In this document: positions 1 through 6,656 of the stretch, piece by piece
How positions within the stretch are numbered: position 1 is the stretch's first letter
Layout: every line of letters starts with the position of its first letter
Assembly: GCA_025964635.1 (NCBI GenBank)
Contig: JAOPYP010000422.1
Span: 1 to 7,923 of the forward strand
Source: Actinomycetes bacterium
GTDB taxonomy: Bacteria; Actinomycetota; Actinomycetes; Streptosporangiales; Streptosporangiaceae
DNA length: 7,923 bases
Direction of reading: 5' to 3'
Notes under the pieces: generated by a model
What the model saw: only the letters and a program-made list of their open reading frames with translations
What the model was told of the DNA's origin: nothing
Database searches by the model: none
Position numbers and translations under genes: made by a program

Positions 1-375
1 AAGGTCACAGCCTGGAGCGCGGTCACCCGCGACGGCCAGCCCGCGTTCGGCCGGGACCTGCTGCTCGGCACGCTGACCCTGTACTGGGTCACCGGCACCA
101 TCACCTCGTCGCTGCTGCCCTACTGGGCTTATGCTCACGACCCGGCCGCCGCGATGCCGGCCGGGGAGCCGCCGGAGGTGCCCGCGGCGATCAGCATCTT
201 CGGCGGCGAGCGGGTCCCGTTCCCCAAGCCGCCCCGGGAGCTGGCCGAGCGGTACTTCCGGCTGGCCCACTGGGCCGAGCATGACCGGGGCGGCCACTTC
301 CCGGCGGTGGCCGAGCCCGCGCTGCTGGCCCAGACGCTCCGCGACGTGTTCCGGCCGGTACGCGGCCCCTCATGA
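1..375 (+). CDS. Epoxide-hydrolase-type alpha/beta hydrolase, C-terminal part (5' end outside window)
   Basis: This open frame enters from the left edge and ends at TGA 373-375, giving the last 124 residues of a larger protein. The fragment resembles the C-terminal part of the EHN-type epoxide hydrolases of the alpha/beta-hydrolase fold: a lid/cap stretch TLYWVTGTITSSLLPYW, a proline-rich stretch VPFPKPPREL, and near the end GGHFPAVAEP. In this family the His of GGHF is the catalytic general base; its codon here is 295-297. These enzymes open epoxides to vicinal diols in the cytosol, but many members have unknown substrates. The nucleophile Asp and the oxyanion residues would lie upstream and cannot be checked. 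The frame keeps G/C-rich third positions to the stop. The next gene downstream converges on it, so this is the last gene of its transcript. The family call is fairly secure; the exact reaction is inference. Confidence 0.8.
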   Translation, partial: KVTAWSAVTRDGQPAFGRDLLLGTLTLYWVTGTITSSLLPYWAYAHDPAAAMPAGEPPEVPAAISIFGGERVPFPKPPRELAERYFRLAHWAEHDRGGHFPAVAEPALLAQTLRDVFRPVRGPS

Positions 376-528
376 CGCGGACTGGGAGGCCCGGACCCGG
401 ATTCGCTTCCCGCAGACCGGCGACTGCGTGCCCCCGGCCGGCCCGGCCTCGGTGCACATCGACCGGGACCGCGACACGGGCTGCTGCCGGGAGCCCACCG
501 TGTGGCTGCGCCACCGGGCCGGACCCTT

Positions 529-563
529 GGTGATCGGCCCGCCGGCCCGCCGGGCCGATCACC
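529..563. terminator. Perfect 13-bp hairpin between convergent genes, candidate bidirectional terminator
   Basis: Positions 529-541 (GGTGATCGGCCCG) are exactly complementary to 551-563, leaving a 9-nt loop. The stem begins 10 nt beyond the stop codon of the minus-strand YCII gene and lies about 150 nt beyond the stop of the plus-strand hydrolase. There is no T-run on either side, which is common for GC-rich actinobacterial terminators. The location between convergent genes supports a termination role; activity is inferred. The rest of 376-572 shows no gene I can support. Confidence 0.6.
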
Positions 564-572
564 TCTGGCCGG

Positions 573-875
573 TCAGGCGGCCGGCCCCACGTCCGTGAGC
601 ACCCCGACCTGGACGCCGGCGCCCCCGGCCAGGGCCGGGCAGCCCTGGGCCAGCGCGACCGCCGCCTCCAGGTCATCCGCGGAGATCAGCGAGTAACCGC
701 CGGGCCGGGTGCCCGCTCCGCAATCGCCGAGCTCGGCGGTCTCGGCGACCGGGCGGCCCCGGTCCACCATGTGGTCGCCCAGGCCCTTGAAGAACGCGGT
801 CCAGTCCGCAATCGCGTCCGGGCGGCCGGCCTGGTAGTCCGCTGGCATCCGGTAGGAAAACAGGAACGTGGCCAT
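573..875 (-). CDS. YCII-related (YciI-like) small protein
   Basis: A 100-residue protein starting MATFLFSYRMPADY and ending at TGA (573-575). It has the size and pattern of YCII-domain proteins, which adopt a dimeric ferredoxin-like fold: an N-terminal beta strand, a helix around residues 22-40 (AIADWTAFFKGLGDHMVDRG), a central GGYSLISADDLEAAVALAQGCP stretch near residues 58-80 and a C-terminal strand VQVGVLTDV. Members often sit beside ECF sigma factor genes, and their biochemical role is largely unknown. I chose the ATG at 873-875 because AGGAGGAG (minus strand, about 882-889) lies 6 nt upstream. A longer in-frame extension to 1094 would bury this ribosome site and has no family-like sequence. 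The gene is divergent from the sigma factor gene at 1118. The DGPF motif of ECF42-linked relatives is not evident. Confidence 0.78.
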   Translation of the reverse strand: MATFLFSYRMPADYQAGRPDAIADWTAFFKGLGDHMVDRGRPVAETAELGDCGAGTRPGGYSLISADDLEAAVALAQGCPALAGGAGVQVGVLTDVGPAA

Positions 876-1117
876 GGTGAGCTCCTCCTCTGATGGGCCA
901 CCGTCGTCCCAGGCGCCGGATCCGGGGTGGGTCACGGGCCCTGAGGGTGGCTTTTCGTTTGCTGAAAAAGCTGACACCAGGCGGGCCGCAGACTGGGCGG
1001 CCACGGGCGGAGGCGCGGCGCGGGGTTGGCCCGTGAGCCGGAGCGCCCAGTTTCCGGTCCCCGCGGGGTCAGTACCGGAAGCAGCGGGAAACAACCGGCA
1101 GGAAGAGGTGATGCGCG
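876..1117. promoter_or_regulatory. Divergent intergenic region between YCII and sigma factor genes
   Basis: This 242-bp gap must hold the promoters for both flanking genes. I could not assign a confident -35/-10 pair on either strand. Visible structure includes a perfect 10-bp palindrome CCGGATCCGG at 916-925 and an A/T-rich inverted repeat, GCTTTT at 950-955 with AAAAGC at 966-971 (10-nt loop). The second stands out against the GC-rich surroundings. Near the sigma gene, GGAAGAGG at 1101-1108 is the likely ribosome binding site. ECF factors often drive their own gene, but no clear ECF-type promoter motif was recognised. Confidence 0.45.
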
Positions 1118-2122
1118 GTGACCACAGAGCTGATCACCCGCGCCCGCTCCGGCGACGGCGAGGCGTTTCGCCAGCTCATCGGCCCGCACCGGCGGGAGTT
1201 GATGGTGCACTGTTACCGGATCCTCGGGTCCACCCAGGACGCGGAAGACGCCCTGCAGGAGACCATGCTGGCCGCGTGGCAGGGGCTGCGCGGCTTCGAG
1301 GAGCGCGCCTCGGTCCGGACCTGGCTGTACCGGATCGCGACCAGGCGCTGCCTGAACGCGCTGCGCTCGGGCAGCCGCCGCCCGCGGGCCGGGTCGCGGC
1401 CCCCCGGGCTGGAGCCGCTGGAGCCTACCGGGCTGGGCGAGGTGACCTGGCTCGAGCCGTTCCCGGACGCCCTGCTCGAAGGGCTCGCCGACCGCGCGCC
1501 CGGCCCCGAGGCCCGGTACGAGACGCAGGAGGCCATCTCGCTGGCGTTCGTGACCGCGCTCCAGCTGCTGCCGTCACGCCAGCGCGCCGTGCTCATCCTG
1601 CGCGACGTGCTCGGCTTCCGGGCCCGCGAGGTGGCGGGCATGCTCGAGTCCACCGAGGAGTCGGTGACCAGCGCCCTGAAGCGGGCCCGCGCGGCGATGG
1701 CGTCCCGGCTGGACCCGGCGGGACGGCGGGAGCCCCCGCCACCGCCCGGCTCGCCGGCCGAGCAGGAGCTCGTGGCCCGGCTGACCCAGGCGTTCCAGAG
1801 CGGCGCGGTGGACGACGTGGTCGCGCTGCTCACCGAGGACGTGCTGCTGTCCATGCCGCCGCTGCCGCTGGAGTACCAGGGCCGGGAGCTGGCCCGCCGG
1901 TTCTTCACCGCGGTGTGGCGGGAGCGCAGCTACCGGGTGATCCCCACGCGGGCCAACGGCCAGCTGGCCTTCGCGGTCTACGTGCGGGACCCCCATGCTG
2001 GGGTGGCGCACGCCAACGGGTTGCTGGTGGCCACCCTGGCCGGCCCGCGCATCTGCACACTGACCAGGTTCGACAACAGCGTGCTGCCCAGCTTCGGCCT
2101 GCCCCGCACCCGGCCTGACTGA
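1118..2122 (+). CDS. ECF sigma factor with C-terminal SnoaL-like domain (SigG/SigX5-type)
   Basis: A 334-residue sigma-70 family factor. Region 2 spans about residues 13-84: DAEDALQETMLAAW at 41-54 is the core-binding/-10 recognition part, followed by RTWLYRIATRRCLNALR. Region 4 spans about 141-192 with a helix-turn-helix, LPSRQRAVLILRDVLGF then AREVAGMLESTEESVTSALKR. Between them WLEPFPDALL at 111-120 is a signature of the SigG/SigX5 subgroup (TIGR02960-like). Residues about 215-330 form a SnoaL/NTF2-like domain (AFQSGAVDDVVALLTEDVLLSMPP) ending FGLPRTRPD. In related ECF groups, such as ECF41, this C-terminal domain acts as a built-in regulator of sigma activity in place of a classical anti-sigma factor, and none is visible here. 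The start is GTG at 1118, preceded by GGAAGAGG at 1101-1108. A proline run at about 206-210 links the sigma and SnoaL parts. The inducing signal and target genes are unknown. Confidence 0.92.
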   Translation: MTTELITRARSGDGEAFRQLIGPHRRELMVHCYRILGSTQDAEDALQETMLAAWQGLRGFEERASVRTWLYRIATRRCLNALRSGSRRPRAGSRPPGLEPLEPTGLGEVTWLEPFPDALLEGLADRAPGPEARYETQEAISLAFVTALQLLPSRQRAVLILRDVLGFRAREVAGMLESTEESVTSALKRARAAMASRLDPAGRREPPPPPGSPAEQELVARLTQAFQSGAVDDVVALLTEDVLLSMPPLPLEYQGRELARRFFTAVWRERSYRVIPTRANGQLAFAVYVRDPHAGVAHANGLLVATLAGPRICTLTRFDNSVLPSFGLPRTRPD

Positions 2123-2170
2123 CCACGGCTGACTGACCACGGGCCGGCTGACCACGGGCCGGCTGACCAG
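2120..2170 (+). repeat. Short tandem repeat (15-bp unit) just after the sigma gene stop
   Basis: The unit TGACCACGGGCCGGC occurs twice in tandem (2134-2148 and 2149-2163). A shorter variant, TGACCACGGCTGAC at 2120-2133, precedes it and begins with the TGA stop of the sigma gene. A truncated copy, TGACCAG at 2164-2170, follows. The two GCCGGC blocks (2143-2148 and 2158-2163) are self-complementary and could form a 6-bp stem with a 9-nt loop, so the array may help terminate the sigma transcript. It looks like a slipped-strand duplication of the gene's end. Confidence 0.75.
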
Positions 2171-2231
2171 GTCGTCTGCGGGGCGTGCGCCGAGCCGGTG
2201 CGCCCGCGATACGAGGCCGGCCGGCCGCTCG

Positions 2232-3221
2232 CTAGGGGATGACCTGGATCTTGCGGCCGATGCCGCGCTTGAAGCGGTCCAGCGCCCCGGCGTAGTCCTC
2301 CAGCGGGAGCCGGTCGCTGATGAACACGTCCGGGTCGAGCACCCCGCCGGCGAACAGCTCCGCAGCCCGCTCGAAGCTGTGCAGCACGGCCATGGAGCCG
2401 GTGATCGTGATTTCCTTGTTGTAGATCCGGTAGGGCTCGATCGTGACCCTGGTGTCGTAGGACGCCACGCCGAACTGCAGGAAGGTGCCGCCCGGGCTGA
2501 CCCGGGACAGCCCGTCCTGGATGGCGGGCCCGGCACCGGTGGCGTCGATGACCAGCTCCCAGCCGCGGGGCTGGTCCAGCTCGCCGGCGGAAGTGGCGGT
2601 CCGCGAGCAGCCGAGGGCGGCCGCGGTGGCCAGCCGGTCCGGGTTGAGGTCGACGACGTCCACCGACGCGGCGCCGGTGCGCTTGGCCAGCTGCAGCATC
2701 ATCAGGCCCATGGTTCCCGAGCCGTAGATGAGGATGTGCGAGCCAAGCTGGGAACGGAGCACGTCGTAGCCGCGGATCGCGCAGGACAGCGGCTCGATCA
2801 GCGCGGCGTCCTCCAGCCGGACGTGGTCCGGCAGCGGCACGCAGTTGGCTACCGGGGCCAGCGCGAACTCGGCGGCCCCGCCGGGCACGCTGACCCCGAT
2901 CGCGGCCCACCGCTCACACAGGTTGCTGTGCCCGAGCCGGCAGTAGTGGCACTCGTGGCAGTAGAGCGAGGGGTCCACGGCCACGCGCTGGCCCTCGGCC
3001 AGCTCGGTGACATCGGTGCCGGCCGCCACCACCACCCCGGCGAACTCGTGCCCGGGAACGATGGGCAGCGACGGCGCGAACTCGCCCTCGAGGATGTGCA
3101 GGTCGGTGCCGCAGATCCCGCAGGCGGCCACGTCCACCACGACCTCGCGGGGCCCCGGGGTGGGGTCCTCCACGCTGACGACGCTGACCTCGTGGGACTC
3201 CTTGATAACCGCGGCTCGCAT
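2232..3221 (-). CDS. Zinc-dependent medium-chain (polyol-type) dehydrogenase
   Basis: A 329-residue MDR-superfamily dehydrogenase, close to the usual 340-350. The catalytic-zinc region is CGICGTD (Cys37) with GHEFAG (His58, Glu59) and LIEPLSCAIRGYD (Glu143). The structural zinc site has four cysteines, C88-x2-C91-x2-C94-x7-C102. The Rossmann motif GSGTMG lies at 167-172. Asp191 ends the second beta strand (VDVVDLNP), which favours NAD over NADP. It would oxidise an alcohol, most likely a sugar alcohol delivered by the adjacent importer, to a ketose in the cytosol; sorbitol, iditol, arabinitol or threitol dehydrogenases are all possible. I chose the ATG at 3219-3221, with GGGGAAGG about 10 nt upstream, over a GTG at 3248 that has no ribosome site. 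A GGTGA/TCACC dyad at 3222-3233 abuts the start. The gene is last in the transport cluster, 85 bp after the permease gene. Confidence 0.88.
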   Translation of the reverse strand: MRAAVIKESHEVSVVSVEDPTPGPREVVVDVAACGICGTDLHILEGEFAPSLPIVPGHEFAGVVVAAGTDVTELAEGQRVAVDPSLYCHECHYCRLGHSNLCERWAAIGVSVPGGAAEFALAPVANCVPLPDHVRLEDAALIEPLSCAIRGYDVLRSQLGSHILIYGSGTMGLMMLQLAKRTGAASVDVVDLNPDRLATAAALGCSRTATSAGELDQPRGWELVIDATGAGPAIQDGLSRVSPGGTFLQFGVASYDTRVTIEPYRIYNKEITITGSMAVLHSFERAAELFAGGVLDPDVFISDRLPLEDYAGALDRFKRGIGRKIQVIP

Positions 3222-3252
3222 GGTGACATCACCTTCCCCGATTCGCACCGGA

Positions 3253-3266
3253 TCACATCGACGTGA
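3253..3266. promoter_or_regulatory. Operator-like dyad upstream of the dehydrogenase
   Basis: TCACATCGACGTGA is palindromic at 12 of 14 positions and is centred on a CG step (3259/3260), a geometry typical of LacI-family sites. It lies 31 nt upstream of the dehydrogenase start, between the intercistronic hairpin and the ribosome site. It matches the two proposed operators of the right-hand control region only in the ACATCG core, so binding by the same regulator is a weak inference. Confidence 0.35.
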
Positions 3267-3268
3267 CC

Positions 3269-3297
3269 TCCCCGCGGGCCGGGCCGGCCCGCGGGGA
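3269..3297 (-). terminator. Perfect 12-bp GC hairpin between smoG-like permease and dehydrogenase genes
   Basis: TCCCCGCGGGCC at 3269-3280 is exactly complementary to 3286-3297, with a 5-nt loop. It starts 9 nt beyond the permease stop codon in the direction of transcription. No T-run follows. It could partially terminate transcription ahead of the dehydrogenase or protect the upstream transporter mRNA from 3' decay; the sequence cannot distinguish these. Confidence 0.55.
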
Positions 3298-3306
3298 CAG
3301 TGGATG

Positions 3307-4170
3307 CTATTTCACGGCACCCATGGACAGGCCGCGCACCAGCTTGTCCTGTGCGGCCCAGCCGGCCAGCAGCACCGGCAGGCAGGCGATGGTGGCGGCA
3401 GCCGACAGGTGGGCCAGGAACGGTCCCTCCGGCTGGACGAAGCCGACCAGGTAGATCGGCACGGTCGCGCCGTTGACCGTGGTCAGGTTGACGGCCAGGA
3501 AGAACTCGTTCCAGGCGAAGATGAAGCAGATCAGCGCGGTCGCGGCCAGGCCGGGACTGATGATGGGGATGATCACCCTGCGCAGCTGCCGGACCAGCCC
3601 GGCACCGTCGACCCGGGCGGCCTCGATGACCTCCGCGGGCACCTCGAGCAGGAACGAGCGCAGCATCCACACCGCGATCGGCAGGTTGATCGCCGTGTAC
3701 AGGATGATGAGCAGCAGCACGTGGTCCAGCAGGTGCAGGTTCCGCGCGATGAGGTACAGCGGGATGATCGCCCCGACGACCGGCAGCATCTTCGTGGAGA
3801 TGAAGAAGAACAGCACGTCCCGCCACTTGCGGACCGGCCGGATGGACAGGGCGTACGCCGCGGGCAGGGCCAGGAGCAGCACGAGCAGGGTGGACACCAC
3901 GGTGACGATCACCGAGTGCTCGAGGTAGGGCGGCAGCCCGTTCAGGCCGCCCGCCCCCTTCCAGACCGACGCGTACTGGGCGAACGTCGGCTTGAAGATG
4001 AAGTGCGGCGTGCTGGTGTTGGCATCCGTCTCGCTCTTCAGCCCGGTCAGCGCCATCCACAGCACCGGGAAGAAGAAGATGAGGACGACAATCCAGGTCA
4101 GCACGCCCAGCAGCAGCTTGGTCAGCGGCTTGGCCTGGCGGTCCGCGAGGGTCCTCGTCTGCTGCTTCAT
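3307..4170 (-). CDS. smoG: Sugar-alcohol ABC transporter permease, SmoG/MtlG-like
   Basis: A 287-residue integral membrane permease of the CUT1 (MalG-type) family. About six hydrophobic segments are visible, near residues 18-40, 86-109, 119-141, 149-170, 206-228 and 256-277. The EAA loop that docks on the ATPase is at about 183-206 (EAARVDGAG then PIISPG). The segment STKMLPVVGAIIPLYLI at 125-141 and the terminal LVRGLSMGAVK match, as I recall them, the SmoG/MtlG permeases of sorbitol/mannitol importers. It pairs with the SmoF-like permease to form the translocation channel. Its ATG (4168-4170) overlaps the upstream permease stop as ATGA (4167-4170), which implies translational coupling and equal amounts of the two subunits. 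An in-frame extension upstream inside the other permease gene lacks family features. The polyol assignment is by homology; substrate identity is inferred. Confidence 0.88.
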   Translation of the reverse strand: MKQQTRTLADRQAKPLTKLLLGVLTWIVVLIFFFPVLWMALTGLKSETDANTSTPHFIFKPTFAQYASVWKGAGGLNGLPPYLEHSVIVTVVSTLLVLLLALPAAYALSIRPVRKWRDVLFFFISTKMLPVVGAIIPLYLIARNLHLLDHVLLLIILYTAINLPIAVWMLRSFLLEVPAEVIEAARVDGAGLVRQLRRVIIPIISPGLAATALICFIFAWNEFFLAVNLTTVNGATVPIYLVGFVQPEGPFLAHLSAAATIACLPVLLAGWAAQDKLVRGLSMGAVK

Positions 4171-5117
4171 CGTCCGCGCATCCCTTCCTCGCTGAAGATG
4201 CTCGAGATCAGCCGCAGCGCGACCGTCGCGATCAGGATGGTCGCGATGACGACGATCACCGCCATGGCCGAGGCCCGGCCGATGTCGTAGGCCTGGAACG
4301 CGGTCTGGTAGATGTAATAGGGCAGGTTGGTCGTGTCGGTCGAGGGACCGCCCGCGGTGATGATGTAGATCCCGTCGAAGGCCTGCACGATGTAGATGGA
4401 GCCGAGCAGGACGCCCAGCTCGATGTACGGGCGCAACTGGGGCAGCGTGAGCGCGCGGAAGATGCGCCACGAGCCGGCCCCGTCCACCCGCGCCGCCTCC
4501 AGCTGGTCCTCACCCTGGCTCTGCAGGCCGGCCAGGGACAGCAGCACCATGAACGGGGTCCACATCCAGGTCAGGAACGCGATGATGGTCAGCTGAGAGT
4601 GCTGGCCGATCCAGTTCGTGTTCCCCAGACCGAAGGGCCGGAGGAAGAAGTTCAGCACCCCGAACGTGGTGTCCAGGATGGTGAACTTCCAGACCAGCGC
4701 GGCCGCGGTCGGCATGACCAGGAACGGGCTGATGATCAGCGTGCGCAGGAACCCGCGCCCGAACACGTAGCGGTTCAGCAGCAGCGCGATGCCCACGCCG
4801 ATCACCACCGACGCGATGACCGGCACCGCGGTGAGCAGCACCGTGTTGAGCACGGCGGTCCGGAAGATGTGGTCCCCGAAAATCTGGGCGTAGTTCCAGA
4901 ACGTGGGGAAGTCCCGGGGCGCGGTCGGGAAGTTCAGGTTGTAGCGCTGGAAGCTGTACCACAGCGTCAGCACGAACGGCAGCTGGGTGACGATGAACAT
5001 GAACACCAGGGCCGGGACGAGGGGCACCCGGCGGATCCACGACTCGGAACGGCGCCGCCCGGGGCGCGCGGTGCGCACCTTCGGGACCGGCGGTGCCGAG
5101 TCAACCACATTAACCAT
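4167..5117 (-). CDS. smoF: Sugar-alcohol ABC transporter permease, SmoF/MtlF-like
   Basis: A 316-residue CUT1 (MalF-type) permease. A basic cytoplasmic N-terminus (RPGRRRSESWIRR, residues 19-30) is followed by about six membrane segments near 32-55, 88-113, 123-145, 176-198, 233-256 and 283-306. The EAA motif is at about 207-230 (EAARVDGAG then LTLPQLRP). IISPFLVMPTAAALVWK (128-144) and GGPSTDTTNLPYYIY (256-270) are typical of polyol permeases of the SmoF type. I chose the ATG at 5115-5117, preceded by GGAGAGG with about 9 nt spacing; an upstream in-frame ATG at 5171 has no better site and adds a low-complexity leader. It follows the binding-protein gene after 162 bp and overlaps the next permease by four bases. 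No ATP-binding protein gene is adjacent, so the complex probably uses a shared ATPase encoded elsewhere. Confidence 0.88.
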   Translation of the reverse strand: MVNVVDSAPPVPKVRTARPGRRRSESWIRRVPLVPALVFMFIVTQLPFVLTLWYSFQRYNLNFPTAPRDFPTFWNYAQIFGDHIFRTAVLNTVLLTAVPVIASVVIGVGIALLLNRYVFGRGFLRTLIISPFLVMPTAAALVWKFTILDTTFGVLNFFLRPFGLGNTNWIGQHSQLTIIAFLTWMWTPFMVLLSLAGLQSQGEDQLEAARVDGAGSWRIFRALTLPQLRPYIELGVLLGSIYIVQAFDGIYIITAGGPSTDTTNLPYYIYQTAFQAYDIGRASAMAVIVVIATILIATVALRLISSIFSEEGMRGR

Positions 5118-5165
5118 CGACGCTGTCCTCTCCGACGGGTCTGACGGTCCCGGCCAGCCCAGGGA

Positions 5166-5253
5166 GGGCACTCCCGCAGGGCCAGGGGTGCCCCGCGGCG
5201 GCGCCCCAGGCCAGTCCCCAGTGATCGGCTGGCCGGAACGCCGCCACGGCGGC
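5166..5253 (-). promoter_or_regulatory. Intercistronic region with several inverted repeats between smoE-like and smoF-like genes
   Basis: The 162-bp gap (5118-5279) holds a GCCGC/GCGGC hairpin with a 4-nt loop at 5240-5253. It also holds a GGGCAC/GTGCCC-based stem (5166-5174 with 5185-5193; one A-C mismatch in the transcript). A competing pairing of 5185-5192 with 5200-5207 is possible, so only one of the last two can form at a time. Such stems downstream of binding-protein genes commonly let the binding protein be made in excess over permeases, by partial termination or mRNA protection. That role here is inferred. Confidence 0.4.
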
Positions 5254-5279
5254 TTACTCTGCGTGCTAACCCGGCGGGG

Positions 5280-6656
5280 TCAGCCGCCGGTCTTCAGGCC
5301 GGCGCTGGTCACCGCTTGCTGGGCTATCTGCTGGCTCTTGGACAAGGCCGTGGCCACGGATTCCTGGCCGTCGATCGCGGCGGTGATCTCCGCCGAGACC
5401 TGCTGGCCGAACGACTCGAACTGGGGGATCCCGACGTACTGGATCCCGGGGACCGGCTGGGGCGCGATACCGGGCTGCTTCACGTTGACCGAATTCAGGA
5501 CCTTCAGGGTCAGCGGCGCGAAGTCCTTCGCGGCCGCCAGGTACTTCGGGTTCTGGTAGGTCGAGGTGCGGGTACCCGGCGGGACGGAGGCCCAGCCGTT
5601 CTTGGCGGCGTCGTAGGCGATGTACTGCTTGGAGGTCGCCCAGTCCATGAACTTCCACGCGGCCGACTTGTTCTTGGACGCGCTTTCCAGGGCCAGGGCC
5701 CAGCTCCACAGCCAGCCCGAGGACTGGGTCTTCATGACCGGCGCGGGCGCGAACCCCATGTTCCCGGCGATCGGGCTGGGCTTGGCGTCCAGGGTGGAGG
5801 CCGCGACCGTGGCGTCGTACCACATGGCCGCCCGCTTCTGCTGCATGATGTTCAGGCACTCGTTGAAGCTGTCGTTACCCGCGCCCTTCTCGCCGTACTT
5901 GCGGACGAGGTTGACGTAGAAGTTGGTGGCCTGCTCGAAGGCCGGCGAGGTGAGGTGCGCGTTCCAGTGGGTGTCGAACCACTGGCCGCCGAAGGTGTTG
6001 ACCACCGTGTCCAGGGCGGCGAGGTTCTCGCCCCAGCCCGTCTTGCCGCGCAGGCAGATGCCGGCGACGCCCTTCGACGGGTTGTTCAGCTTGGCGGCCA
6101 GCGTGGCGATCTGGGTCCAGGTCGGGTTGGCGGGCATGGTCACGTGCGCCGCCTGGAACATCTGCTTGTTGTACATCATGAACGACGACTCGCCGTAGAA
6201 CGGCACCGCGTACAGCGTCCCATTCGAGGACAGTGCGTCCCGGATCGGCTTGAGGATGTCGCTGACGGCGTAACTCGGATCGCTGTTGGCGTAGGACGTC
6301 AGGGGATCTATCCACTTGTTCTTCGACCACGCGCCTATGTCATTCGGCCCGATCATGAGTACGTCGTACTGGCCGCCGCCCGCCGCGACGTCCTTTTCCA
6401 CGTTCGCGCGCTCGGTGTTCTCGTCATAGGTCACGAACTTGACTTTGATGTTCGGATGACTCTTCTCGAAGCCGCCCGGGGTGAGCTGCTCGATAGTCGT
6501 CATCAGCGGGTTGGCGACCACCGCTACCGTGATGGTGACGGGGCCAGACGAGGTCGAGGACGACCCCGAACTTCCGCACGCACTCAATGCGAGCGAACTG
6601 GCGGACACGACGCCAAGTAGCGCCATGCCGCTACGTCTGCTGAGGCGGATCGGCAC
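5280..6656 (-). CDS. smoE: Sugar-alcohol ABC transporter substrate-binding lipoprotein, SmoE/MtlE-like
   Basis: A 458-residue family 1 extracellular solute-binding protein. It begins with a lipoprotein signal: basic MPIRLSRRSG, a hydrophobic core, and lipobox LSAC with the lipidated Cys at 27, followed by a Ser/Gly linker. The mature protein carries features I associate with SmoE-type sorbitol/mannitol binding proteins: QYDVLMIGPNDIGAW (96-110), PFYGESSFMMY (152-162), AMWYDATVAAS (277-287), GWLWSWALALES (314-325) and VPPGTRTSTY (358-367). It would be anchored outside the membrane and deliver substrate to the two permeases. The start is GTG at 6654-6656, with AAGGAGG four bases upstream; an ATG at codon 11 would remove the basic n-region. 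It is the first gene of the transport cluster and is divergent from the LacI-type regulator. The family is secure; sugar alcohol as substrate is strongly suggested but not proven. Confidence 0.9.
   Translation of the reverse strand: MPIRLSRRSGMALLGVVSASSLALSACGSSGSSSTSSGPVTITVAVVANPLMTTIEQLTPGGFEKSHPNIKVKFVTYDENTERANVEKDVAAGGGQYDVLMIGPNDIGAWSKNKWIDPLTSYANSDPSYAVSDILKPIRDALSSNGTLYAVPFYGESSFMMYNKQMFQAAHVTMPANPTWTQIATLAAKLNNPSKGVAGICLRGKTGWGENLAALDTVVNTFGGQWFDTHWNAHLTSPAFEQATNFYVNLVRKYGEKGAGNDSFNECLNIMQQKRAAMWYDATVAASTLDAKPSPIAGNMGFAPAPVMKTQSSGWLWSWALALESASKNKSAAWKFMDWATSKQYIAYDAAKNGWASVPPGTRTSTYQNPKYLAAAKDFAPLTLKVLNSVNVKQPGIAPQPVPGIQYVGIPQFESFGQQVSAEITAAIDGQESVATALSKSQQIAQQAVTSAGLKTGG

Noticed and set aside
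131..598. A plus-strand frame extending past the hydrolase into the gap 376-572.
   Set aside because: Its first half is an alternative frame of the hydrolase gene, and the remainder has no ribosome site or family resemblance and runs through the terminator-like hairpin.
916..925. CCGGATCCGG palindrome as a regulator site.
   Set aside because: Short GC palindromes of this length are frequent by chance in such DNA, and nothing else ties it to a regulator.
868..2118. A 416-residue open frame on the plus strand overlapping the sigma factor gene.
   Set aside because: It is an out-of-frame shadow of the sigma gene: Arg/Ala/Gly/Pro-rich with no family pattern, while the overlapping frame has clear sigma regions 2 and 4.
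2120..2170. Possible CRISPR-like array.
   Set aside because: Units are adjacent 15-mers without spacers and only about two full copies exist; this is a simple tandem duplication.
2379..3266. A 295-residue plus-strand open frame opposite the dehydrogenase.
   Set aside because: Shadow frame: the minus-strand frame has all zinc ligands and the Rossmann motif in order.
3007..4290. A 427-residue plus-strand open frame opposite the permease genes.
   Set aside because: It is antisense to two well-supported permeases; its composition (Asp/Gln/Arg-rich with no domain) is what the opposite strand of GC-rich membrane-protein genes produces.
5316..6620. A 434-residue plus-strand open frame opposite the binding-protein gene.
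   Set aside because: It is antisense to a gene with a lipobox and family motifs; high GC removes stops from the opposite strand. It has no ribosome site and no recognisable domain.
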